Origin: Geomonas edaphica
GTDB taxonomy: Bacteria; Desulfobacterota; Desulfuromonadia; Geobacterales; Geobacteraceae
Assembly (NCBI RefSeq): GCF_004917075.1
Contig: NZ_SSYB01000001.1
Location: 372,001-436,000, forward strand
Direction: 5' to 3'
Length of the DNA stretch: 64,000 nucleotides
Position numbers and translations under genes: made by a program. The notes under the pieces were generated by a model. It saw nothing but the letters and a program-made list of their open reading frames with translations. It did not search any database and was not told where the DNA came from. This document shows positions 16,414 through 24,645 of the stretch, one piece after another; position 1 is the first letter of the stretch, and each line of letters begins with the position of its first letter.

Positions 16414-17787
16414 ATGAGCGAAAATACTGGCACCAGCAAGTCCCTGTTTGAAAACGAGATCCCGAAATGGGGCGAGCCGTACCCCAGAAAACTGGACCGC
16501 CAGTCGGTGCTGGACGCCCTAACTGATTACATCCTGGGCGTCAACTACCGCGGCTATCGCCCCGACGGCCGCAAAGTGCTGGCCGTGCGCAGCAGCGACC
16601 GCACCGCCACGCTGCGCAACTTCGCGGCGCCGCTACGGCAGGAGGTGTACTACTTCATTGAAGGGGAGATCTTCCCGGAGCCGGGGATGACCAGACTAGG
16701 GGAGGGGGAGACCCCGGGCGAACTTGCCTCCCGACTTTTGGATAGGATCTTCGAACAGCTCCATATCTGGGTGGCTTACGATCTCACCAAGGGCTCTCCT
16801 CCCGGGTTCCGAAAGCCCTTCGACCAGCCGCCCGCCGTGAAAGGGTCGCTACACGCGAATCCTGAGCAGGTGACCCGGGGCGAGGCGCGGCGCGAAGGCG
16901 TCAACCCTGACTTCTACCTCCCCGATCCAGTTCCCGTCTCAGTCGTGGAACGGGAAGGGGCGGATGATGTCGCGCTGGAGGAGGTGCTGCGCCATGTGTC
17001 TGACCTGGTGCGCACGGACTTCCGCAACGCGCTGCCCGAGGGGGACAATCCGCCCATATGGGACCTCCCCCTGATCGGCGTCGCCTCGGCCGAAGATCCG
17101 CTGTTCGAGCGGTTCCAGGACCCGGAGGTGGTGGGCCCGATGCACCGGCTGCCGCAGGAGTGGCTGCCCGGCGCCCGTTCCATCATCAGTGTCTTTCTCC
17201 CCTTCACCGGGCACATCACCGAGCACTATGCCAAGGATCAACGCTACTCCGCCATCGAGTTCTCCTCCGGGAAGTGGAACGGCTCCAAATTCCTGAACGT
17301 GGTGCGCCGGTCGTTGATCCGTTTCGCCGAGCGACACGGGGGGAGGGCGGTCGCGCCCAATATCGATCCCCGCTACGATTCCGACGATTGGCGGCCCTTC
17401 TGGTCGGAGCGGCATACCGCCTTCGCCGCCGGCCTCGGCACCTTTGGACTACACCAGAATTTCATTTCCGAGAAAGGCGCGCTCGGGCGTTTGTGCAGCG
17501 TGATCACCGATTTGAAGCTCACCCCAACGCCGCGTCCCTACACCGAGGTTTACCAGTACTGTCTCTACGCTTTCGACGGGAGCTGTGACGCCTGCATCAG
17601 GCGCTGCCCGACGGGAGCGATCACCAAAACCGGCAAGATCCCGGGGCGCTGCGAAACGCACGGCAACAAGGAACACTTCTCCGCCTGGAACTACGGTTCC
17701 TGCGGGCACTGTTCCACCCAGATTCCGTGTGCAAGGCAGATTCCGCCCCGTATCAGGAAAACCCTTCAACTCAAGCCGCGGTTGTGA
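16414..17787 (+). CDS. QueG-like Fe-S protein with extra N-terminal domain
   Basis: A 457-aa protein. The C-terminal half resembles the epoxyqueuosine reductase/reductive dehalogenase Fe-S fold, with CDACIRRCP preceded by another cysteine in YQYCLYAF, and a second cluster around CGHCSTQIPC. The segment from about 230 to 390 (SIISVFLPF, HTAFAAGLGTFG) fits the same family. The first 130 residues or so are not recognised. QueG relatives bind cobalamin, which is notable beside a corrinoid system. It could feed electrons to the pathway or be an additional reductase; the operon gives no NifH. The exact reaction is unknown. Confidence 0.65.
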   Translation: MSENTGTSKSLFENEIPKWGEPYPRKLDRQSVLDALTDYILGVNYRGYRPDGRKVLAVRSSDRTATLRNFAAPLRQEVYYFIEGEIFPEPGMTRLGEGETPGELASRLLDRIFEQLHIWVAYDLTKGSPPGFRKPFDQPPAVKGSLHANPEQVTRGEARREGVNPDFYLPDPVPVSVVEREGADDVALEEVLRHVSDLVRTDFRNALPEGDNPPIWDLPLIGVASAEDPLFERFQDPEVVGPMHRLPQEWLPGARSIISVFLPFTGHITEHYAKDQRYSAIEFSSGKWNGSKFLNVVRRSLIRFAERHGGRAVAPNIDPRYDSDDWRPFWSERHTAFAAGLGTFGLHQNFISEKGALGRLCSVITDLKLTPTPRPYTEVYQYCLYAFDGSCDACIRRCPTGAITKTGKIPGRCETHGNKEHFSAWNYGSCGHCSTQIPCARQIPPRIRKTLQLKPRL

Positions 17788-17825
17788 CCGGAGGATCCGC
17801 TGTCACCGCCGTATCGGGAGCACAT

Positions 17826-18368
17826 ATGGCGACAGCAGCAATAAGTGTCAGCAAGTACCTGGAGTTTTTCCGCAAGAAAGAAGTGCGCTCGGTCCTCGAT
17901 TACGGCGCGGGCACTCTGCGAAATTCGGCGTTTATGGCCGAGGCAGGTTTCCGGGTCTATGCGGCGGACCTTCCGGTCCAGGTAGCCCGCATCGTGAAGA
18001 TGGATAGTGCCAGGAAGCTTGCCGGTGTTCTTGCCGTCGATGAGTTAAGTCATGGCAGTCTAGATGTGGACCTGGTGCTCTCCAGTTACGTATTGAACAT
18101 CATCTCAGACGGCACAGAGAAGAGCCGGTATCTGAAGAACATAGTCCTCAACCTGCGTCCTGAGGGGTACCTTCTGGTCGAGGTGCGCTGCCGGAATTCT
18201 GTTCTTCAATGCAGCAGCGGCTGCATGCACGGGGTGAACTGCTCGAACTGCATCAAAACATACTCTCACGAGGAACTTGATCAACTGGTTGAGTCGCAGG
18301 GGTTCAGGCGCGTGAGCCACTACTACCGTCGTCATTCCGTGGCAGTTTTGTATCAGCATTTCCAGTAG
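17826..18368 (+). CDS. small class I SAM-dependent methyltransferase
   Basis: About 180 aa from ATG 17826 (GGGAGC just upstream). The frame is open back to 17727, but that part overlaps the QueG-like gene and has no ribosome site. The SAM-binding motif is SVLDYGAGTLRNS, followed by the acidic loop YAADLP. A cysteine-rich stretch (CRNSVLQCSSGCMHG, then NCSNC) near residue 120-140 is unusual and may bind metal. It is the last gene before the low-GC accessory region, so its membership in unit B is likely but unproven. No substrate can be assigned. Confidence 0.65.
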   Translation: MATAAISVSKYLEFFRKKEVRSVLDYGAGTLRNSAFMAEAGFRVYAADLPVQVARIVKMDSARKLAGVLAVDELSHGSLDVDLVLSSYVLNIISDGTEKSRYLKNIVLNLRPEGYLLVEVRCRNSVLQCSSGCMHGVNCSNCIKTYSHEELDQLVESQGFRRVSHYYRRHSVAVLYQHFQ

Positions 18369-19385
18369 CGACAAGGGAACTCTTCCGAGGCTTCCGTAAA
18401 AGTTCTTGAGTGAACAATTCAGACTCCGGTTTTGGTGAATACCTGATGATGGTTACTCTCTCGAACTTTTGGAGCGTGAAGTGGTAGTGGAAGCTCTCAA
18501 GCAAAACTCATGGGTTCAGACTGCAGCCGCAATGTTTGTGAAGATTCCGAGCAAAGCCTCATTTATCGCCTCGAAAGTTTGGCAGTGTCTGGATATAGAG
18601 AAAAACGTTGTAATGTCTTTAATTGAAATGTCACTCACCACAGATATAGTGGAATGCCGAATTGCAGTCTTGAGTGGCCCTTAAATTGCCCTTTGTTGTA
18701 TCACCCCCTCCTTGGTGGAAGAAAGAGGGATTACTGTGCAAGTGAGTCAGTAAGTTATCCATAGCATGTAAACGGAATTTACTCAAAACGAAAGAAGTAA
18801 AACAGTTGACATGGGCGAAGTCGGAACTAATTTAATTTACAAATTAATGGCGCTATTTGGGCATCCACCTCTTGCCCCCTCCACGTATAGTCATGCCCTT
18901 TCTGCTCTGGCCACCTGTCTAGCAGGCACCAGCCATCCCCACCGCGAAACCATATTTCACGGGATAAGTGTTCGAACAGACTTGATGAAGCGGTTTACTG
19001 TTCAACATCCCGCAATATCCCTATAAGGACGAACTTATAACGATTTTAGGTTCTGGTTAATGAAAAATAGTTTATCGCTGCGTTGGGATCAACTTACGTC
19101 CATTGTTTATGACATATTCTGCCACGACTCAGTGCGATAATGAGAATCGTTGTTTCTCTCTGCCTGGCCTGTTTCTGGCTGGTTCCTTAAAGCCTCTCTG
19201 AATGAAGGATTGGCAAACCCCAAGGGGATTGTTGGGCCGCTAATTTTGGCGTGCAGACCGTCTGGACCGTATTCCCCTTTGCTTTTGCCGCAGACGCAGG
19301 AAAGCTCTTGTGCTACGAAGGGCTACGACATCACCACATTGTGTGCAATAATAAGCTTCATCGATAATCCGCCATAGCGAACCAC
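18369..19385. other. gene-free junction between unit B and transposition genes
   Basis: About 1 kb with no gene I can support. Short open frames (for example 18469-18684 and 18811-19026) lack ribosome sites and recognisable motifs. Base composition falls clearly here compared with the left side, so this is where host-like DNA changes to accessory DNA. I searched it for a mirror copy of the 20-bp repeats at 36677-36785 and saw none. Confidence 0.5.
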
Positions 19386-19760
19386 CTAAGCCCCTGAAGA
19401 TGCTGCATCCTTGAGGGCCTGAACAAATTCACCAGTGACCTCACGCCATTTTAGCTTCAGTGCAGATGCATACATCGCCCAAACCCATTCTGCGTCAGGA
19501 TCATAACCAGGTGGACCAACCAGTTTGTATATTCGGCCGGACTGGGTAACTCCACGAACCGTTGCGAGATCAAAGGTCTCAATTGGCGTGCTTACTCGGC
19601 CCTCACTATTTCCACTGTTGTAACCGACGAAATGGCAGGTACCTTTTTCTGTTTCCATAATCGACCATCGTATGAGGTAAATGCACGGTTGCTCGGACAC
19701 GGGTGGTGCTTTCCAGATGCTTGCTTTTACAACTTCCTCTAAAACATCCTTAGTTGTCAT
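19386..19760 (-). CDS. small coupled protein of the Tn7-like operon, unknown function
   Basis: A 124-aa protein without a recognised domain. It is soluble, rich in aromatic and acidic residues, and has segments such as KGTCHFVGYNSGNS and GRIYKLVGPPGYDPDAEWVW. The start codon lies 11 bp inside the end of the upstream TniQ-like gene, so translation is probably coupled. This makes it the last gene of the tnsA-tnsB-tnsC-tniQ-tniQ series. It is far too short to be TnsE. It may be an accessory transposition factor or simply the first cargo gene. Confidence 0.6.
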   Translation of the reverse strand: MTTKDVLEEVVKASIWKAPPVSEQPCIYLIRWSIMETEKGTCHFVGYNSGNSEGRVSTPIETFDLATVRGVTQSGRIYKLVGPPGYDPDAEWVWAMYASALKLKWREVTGEFVQALKDAASSGA

Positions 19761-21369
19761 TTTGCGTTGCTCCTTTAGCTAAATCTTTGAATGCTTGTGC
19801 GCATAGCGGCAGACGGTCAAATAAGGTAAATATTCGTAGGTTTAGGCCTGCTGCCTTCACAATGGTTGTTTTTGGCACTCCTTTGCCTAGTCCCTTAATG
19901 GTCCTGATAATTAGGTTGCTCCACTCAACATCTCGTGCCTGCCAATCAATGAATGAGTTGCGAACTTTTTGACTGGTAAGCCACGCCTTGTCGTACTTTC
20001 TTAAGAACATGTACAGACCGTACTGTTTCCTTCGTGCAACTGTAACTCGACATCGTGAATCCTGATTTAGTAGGCGTAGCCATTTTCTGCGAGCAGTAGA
20101 TATTTTTTGAAGCAAATCTGATTTAGTTCCTTTTAAAGAAATGAGACGTTTTAGAGATGAAACAGATATATGTAGAATTTTGGCTACTTCCTTCGATTTA
20201 TACCCTTGGTTGAGCATTCGCTGTGCAAATATGGAGCGACTTCGACCAAACGACCAAATTTCCCCGACTATTGGGATCTGTGTGTTTTCGTCGTCAACTC
20301 CGTTAATGGTGAAGGAAAGGCCACACGAGCACCTCGCCTGGCCATAGCACGATTTGTCTTTCCGGCTTCGCATTCTGATCAGTTTAATAGGGAATGCCTC
20401 GTCATGTTCTGCGTAAGGATTTGGGCACGTCCATGGGCCAGGTCCAAAGGGATGCGCAGTGCACACCTTTGGTAATGACTCCAAAAACAGCTGGACAAGT
20501 ATGTGTTCGACTGGGTGGAATACCTGCTTATGGTTATTCTGGAAGATGCTCGACGGGCAAGTGAGCCTCCTTCCCTTGCAAAGTAGGCCCAGTTTTGCTA
20601 GTAGCGGTGTACCGTAATACGCGAGAAAAAGCTCTGAGAAGATTTTCGGCGAAAAGATACCTGGAAGCTTAGTTATACCTCTTTCGAGGGCAGCTTCGCG
20701 GTAAGAAGCTGCAGTAAAATTACGAGCACATATGAGTTTCTTCCCGGTGAGAATTTCTTTGCACCTTACCGCTATTTTTTTAAGAATAGGGAGTAAACTA
20801 TCTTCAATATATTCGACCGGTCCTACGGCAGCGGATGACGCTTCTATGCACTGTGTTTGTTTCGGTTGTATGCGCACAAACGTTGTAACTAATGGTGTTC
20901 CATGCTCAGGACAGACATGTACGCCTGGTAATTGGTGAGATCTACGCCAATATGTCTCACCCAATATCTGTTTATCAATTTTTGTGCATTTTGCGCACAG
21001 ACGTAAAAATTCTGGTGGGGCAACCCGGTATGCGTTCGCTCCTACTACGCATTTGCATCGTCCCGACATCAACGCTTGCTTTCTACTCTCGCGGGTGGAT
21101 TCCGTAAGAAATGGCGCGTAATATGGGAATAAAGTCATGTCGCGAAGAATTTCTTCACCAGACAGGCCCCAGGAGTAGGTCGTTCTTTCTGCTAAAGTCG
21201 CCAAGGAACAAGGGAGATCAGCACGCAGTACCACGAAGCATTTCCCGAAGAGGGCGCATGATAGCTTGTGAACTCTCTGACGCGCTTGGGAGCAGTAGCG
21301 TGCTACAACGCTGTATAGAAGTTCGTCCTCATGCGGGCAAGGCAGATAGACAAATAGCTCTTTCGTCAT
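19750..21369 (-). CDS. TniQ/TnsD-like target-selection protein, distal copy
   Basis: A 539-aa TniQ-family protein, close to the length of TnsD. The N-terminal TniQ opening (PCPHEDELLYSVVARYCSQA) is followed by a zinc-binding region with CAKC and CPEHGTPL. A C-terminal region with helix-turn-helix-like content (KEVAKILHISVSSLKRLI) probably reads DNA. TnsD proteins bind a chromosomal attachment site and recruit TnsC there. A second TniQ gene lies just upstream (21584-23014), so this element has two possible target selectors. Codon use is low-GC like the rest of the transposition operon. Confidence 0.8.
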   Translation of the reverse strand: MTKELFVYLPCPHEDELLYSVVARYCSQARQRVHKLSCALFGKCFVVLRADLPCSLATLAERTTYSWGLSGEEILRDMTLFPYYAPFLTESTRESRKQALMSGRCKCVVGANAYRVAPPEFLRLCAKCTKIDKQILGETYWRRSHQLPGVHVCPEHGTPLVTTFVRIQPKQTQCIEASSAAVGPVEYIEDSLLPILKKIAVRCKEILTGKKLICARNFTAASYREAALERGITKLPGIFSPKIFSELFLAYYGTPLLAKLGLLCKGRRLTCPSSIFQNNHKQVFHPVEHILVQLFLESLPKVCTAHPFGPGPWTCPNPYAEHDEAFPIKLIRMRSRKDKSCYGQARCSCGLSFTINGVDDENTQIPIVGEIWSFGRSRSIFAQRMLNQGYKSKEVAKILHISVSSLKRLISLKGTKSDLLQKISTARRKWLRLLNQDSRCRVTVARRKQYGLYMFLRKYDKAWLTSQKVRNSFIDWQARDVEWSNLIIRTIKGLGKGVPKTTIVKAAGLNLRIFTLFDRLPLCAQAFKDLAKGATQNDN

Positions 21370-21583
21370 CTCAAGTCTCCCGGGGGCGCATGCACATAGC
21401 GAGTCTACTTACTTTTTGAGTTACCCTTTGTCCTTCTCCATCCAATTCCTTTGACTGTATAAGAGGTGATTTCGCTTCATTAACCTTATCTGCAGGGTCC
21501 CTAGCCTAAATCTGCGCGTTTGAAAGTCCTCAGTTGATTTACTCATGTCCTGCAGAACTTGAATGCATTTATATATTTTAACA

Positions 21584-23014
21584 TTAATCGTATCTATCAT
21601 GCCTTACCACTTTTTGTCCTTTTGGCATAAATTCATAATATCTGGCCCCATACCTTTTCGAGCCTGGGGAATGGCATAATAGATAGTTAGGATCTACCTT
21701 TTTGAGCTTTTTGAAGAGTTTACTTACTACCAGCCCAGCTTCTAATTTATTATGATTCTTTGCAGATTCTATGACTTTGTCCCATTGTCTTCTTAGCGTT
21801 ATATGAGAACTGTTTGATAGGGATAGACCACTCAAAACACGTCCAACAGTTTTGATTGATATTTTAAGTAAATGGGCAATTTTGTCATTCTCGATGCCTG
21901 CCCTATTAAGTTTTCTAATTTCATCTTCCCACGTAGGGCCGTAGTGGATCACCCTGTGGACCTGTGGCAGTGAGATGTCTGATGGACCTGTGGTGTAAAA
22001 GGCAAAACTGAACCCGCAGCAGCATATGGCTGTAGCATATAGTTTCTTATGTTTATCCCGCACTGTGGTGACCCTCTTGATAGGATATTGCGAACTGTGC
22101 TGTCCATATGGATTCGGGCACTTCCACGGACCTGGGCCAAAAAGGATAGCTTTATCCGAATCATTTGGCAGAGTAGTCAAAAATTCCTGAGCCACAGCAT
22201 GAGCCACGGGATTAATGATGACCACTTCGGAAAAGAAAATTTGCTTTATCCACTCCTCTGCATCACTGTGTTCACCTAAGGCGTTTAATATAACGCTGCT
22301 GTACATTTCTTTGAATTTTTGGACAATCTGTCGTTCACACTCCATTGGTCCTGTGCAGAAGCCTTTTTCCATTGCTATTTTTTGGTAGAGACGTGGCCCC
22401 GCACTTCCCCACTGGGAATCGTCATCATAATTGAGAAAGTTACGACAGCGACGAGCGATGGCCAGCAACTGTACCTTTTCATCTTGGGTAAAGGTAGGTG
22501 CAGCAGTTTGTCCGTGAAGCGTTGGTTCAGTGGAGGAACTGGCGCAGATGCGGTGGGGGAGTCTTGCGGACACCAACAGGTCCCCATGATCAGGGCATAC
22601 CGCCACGCCTTTCATCTGGTGAATCCGTTTCCAGTATGTTTCAGAATAACTTGCGATATCGTTCTTTTTACAAGTAGGGCAATATCGTAGGTCCTTAGGG
22701 AGAAAGTAGAACCGCGTATTGTTGTTCTCAAGTAAAGAAGCAAGCATACGGTCCTTTTTAAAAGACGAGGTGAATGCTCGATAAAAAGGATACATTGTTA
22801 AGAGTAAGGCTATTTCTTCCCCTGTCATATGCCATCCAGCCCAAGTTCGTTTACTAGCTGTCCTCAAGCCCTGTGGAAGAAAAGGATTTAGTACATAATG
22901 GTCCAAAAGATCAAAACAAACTTTATACTGTGACTGACTAGAATATGTTATATAGCGCGCCACTACACTATAGAACAACTCGTCAGGATACGGTTGGGGA
23001 AGATAGATGTTCAT
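21584..23014 (-). CDS. TniQ/TnsD-like target-selection protein, proximal copy
   Basis: A 476-aa TniQ-family protein with the same plan as the distal copy: PQPYPDELFYSVVARYI at the N-terminus, zinc ligands in RYCPTCKKND and VAVCPDHGDLL, and a helix-turn-helix-like segment (NDKIAHLLKISIKTVGRVL) in the C-terminal half. It starts 2 bp before the TnsC gene ends. The two copies are clearly diverged, which suggests different target sites rather than a recent duplication. Its length is that of a TnsD-type protein rather than the shorter TniQ of Cascade-linked elements. Confidence 0.8.
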   Translation of the reverse strand: MNIYLPQPYPDELFYSVVARYITYSSQSQYKVCFDLLDHYVLNPFLPQGLRTASKRTWAGWHMTGEEIALLLTMYPFYRAFTSSFKKDRMLASLLENNNTRFYFLPKDLRYCPTCKKNDIASYSETYWKRIHQMKGVAVCPDHGDLLVSARLPHRICASSSTEPTLHGQTAAPTFTQDEKVQLLAIARRCRNFLNYDDDSQWGSAGPRLYQKIAMEKGFCTGPMECERQIVQKFKEMYSSVILNALGEHSDAEEWIKQIFFSEVVIINPVAHAVAQEFLTTLPNDSDKAILFGPGPWKCPNPYGQHSSQYPIKRVTTVRDKHKKLYATAICCCGFSFAFYTTGPSDISLPQVHRVIHYGPTWEDEIRKLNRAGIENDKIAHLLKISIKTVGRVLSGLSLSNSSHITLRRQWDKVIESAKNHNKLEAGLVVSKLFKKLKKVDPNYLLCHSPGSKRYGARYYEFMPKGQKVVRHDRYD

Positions 23015-23016
23015 GG

Positions 23017-24645
23017 CTATTTCCTCGTTTTCGGAGAAAGCCCTGCTTCCTGTAGGCCTTTAAGGACGGATTTCCCCGAGGCTTTTGCCTGTTCAACAAT
23101 CTGCACCAGCGTTTGGCGAGTAAATTTAATGTCGTCAACTTCACTTTCAATGTTTGAGAGAAACTGCTTGACTGCTTTGTTGGCGTCAAGTTTTGGATTT
23201 TGATCAAACATTGTAAGGATAGTTTCCTTGCAAAGGGATTTGTCATATCCCATCTCGATTAGAGCAGTCAAAGTGCGAGTAATTTCAGGTTCTCTCGATA
23301 GGATCGTATGGGATGGGGCTGTTGGCCCCATGCTATATGGCCTTATCGCAAGTGTCTTATAAATCAAATCCTCGAATTTTTTTGCTTCTGTGTGAGACCA
23401 GAATGCTTTTGGGTCGTCAATATTTTGTCTGAGTGAAGATAGCATTGGCTCAACGAGTGTGAATCTACTAAGTGCTACGTGTTGGATTATTTCTGTCGAG
23501 ATTTTTTTGTCATTCAAAAGCGCTTCCGTCTGGGCCAGTTGAAATAACCGCACTACCAATGCATGAATTCCTTGTGTGCAGTGGTAAATAATCTCAGATA
23601 GTTGTTCTGAAAGTTCCACAGGCTCGCACCACTGGTATTGCCAAAGGCTCTCCAGGAACTGCCTCCACAGTTCGTCACTCTTTGACAGCCTGTCCCAGAG
23701 GAAAGGGGTCCCAACTCTCCTGGCCTGCCTGAATGCCGTCTCGCACAGTTCCATTGCGCGGATGGTTCCGACGTAGATTATCGGGAGATGGATCACGTTG
23801 TTGAGGGTAACCAAGTAATTGAGAAGAATTTCATTGTTGTGCTGCTTTGCATCAAGAAGGTGCTGGATTTCATCAATCACTAATATTCCGAGGTGATGAT
23901 AGGCCGCTAAAAAGGCAACGGCTTGAATCAATCCGTCAGTCGCAGAGTGGTTATAGTGGTCGTAATATGTCGACCCCAGTATGTTGTCGAACTCCCGGAT
24001 GACCGAAAGAAGGAACTGCTTCATAGAGCCATCAGGAGGACAATCGACTTTAATCCAGACCACCTGGGTCATTTTATATTTGGGATGGAAATAGGCTTTA
24101 GGAAAGTAGGAAAGCGCACGCTCAATAACAGTCGATTTACCAACACCTGAACATCCAAAAAGAGCAAAACCATGTTGGCTAGTAGGCTGCCAGGGGTAGA
24201 GCGGTTCCAACTTCCCTTTGCGTGTCTTTCTATAGAAATTTACCAAGGCTCGAGAATACTTTCTTAAGACCGGGTTTCTAAAGGCATAACCGGAAGGAAT
24301 ACAAAGAAATAACTCTTGGATGACTTCGAAATGATTAGGGAGAGGTTCAAAGTAATTTTGGTCTAACAGGTCAATCATCTGCAAGCGACCCCATGAAGAA
24401 AGATTTCTTTGAACTTCTGGGAAATGCCCAAATGTTCTTATGACATCCGTTACGTCCTCAAAACTAGGCAAAGCCTCAATAAGTGGGTTCCCCTGATGTT
24501 CAGGGATCTCCACGTGATGGTACTGAGCCGTGACAATCTGGGGTACGGTATTAGGAGCTTTCGTTGCTATTGGTTCGCTCCCTCTTCCGAGCCATACTCT
24601 CCTCCCTAAGACGGGAGGCAATATATTGCTCATGCGGCGTGTCAT
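23017..24645 (-). CDS. tnsC: TnsC-like AAA+ transposition regulator
   Basis: About 542 aa from the ATG at 24645, chosen because AAGGAGGT lies 5 nt upstream; the frame is open to 24693. Walker A is GCSGVGKST and Walker B is ILVIDEIQHLL. Sensor-like segments follow (PIIYVGTIRAM). TnsC forms an ATP-dependent filament that connects the target-site protein to the transposase. The gene overlaps the end of tnsB by 95 bp, showing tight coupling. Length is near that of Tn7 TnsC. Confidence 0.85.
   Translation of the reverse strand: MTRRMSNILPPVLGRRVWLGRGSEPIATKAPNTVPQIVTAQYHHVEIPEHQGNPLIEALPSFEDVTDVIRTFGHFPEVQRNLSSWGRLQMIDLLDQNYFEPLPNHFEVIQELFLCIPSGYAFRNPVLRKYSRALVNFYRKTRKGKLEPLYPWQPTSQHGFALFGCSGVGKSTVIERALSYFPKAYFHPKYKMTQVVWIKVDCPPDGSMKQFLLSVIREFDNILGSTYYDHYNHSATDGLIQAVAFLAAYHHLGILVIDEIQHLLDAKQHNNEILLNYLVTLNNVIHLPIIYVGTIRAMELCETAFRQARRVGTPFLWDRLSKSDELWRQFLESLWQYQWCEPVELSEQLSEIIYHCTQGIHALVVRLFQLAQTEALLNDKKISTEIIQHVALSRFTLVEPMLSSLRQNIDDPKAFWSHTEAKKFEDLIYKTLAIRPYSMGPTAPSHTILSREPEITRTLTALIEMGYDKSLCKETILTMFDQNPKLDANKAVKQFLSNIESEVDDIKFTRQTLVQIVEQAKASGKSVLKGLQEAGLSPKTRK

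Noticed and set aside
18600-18640. GTAATGTCTTTAATTGAAAT as a transposon-end repeat
   Set aside because: Only weakly like the 20-bp unit, single copy, and in the wrong orientation for a left end.
18469-19026. Two plus-strand open frames of 71 codons
   Set aside because: No ribosome site, no motif, and composition like the non-coding flank.
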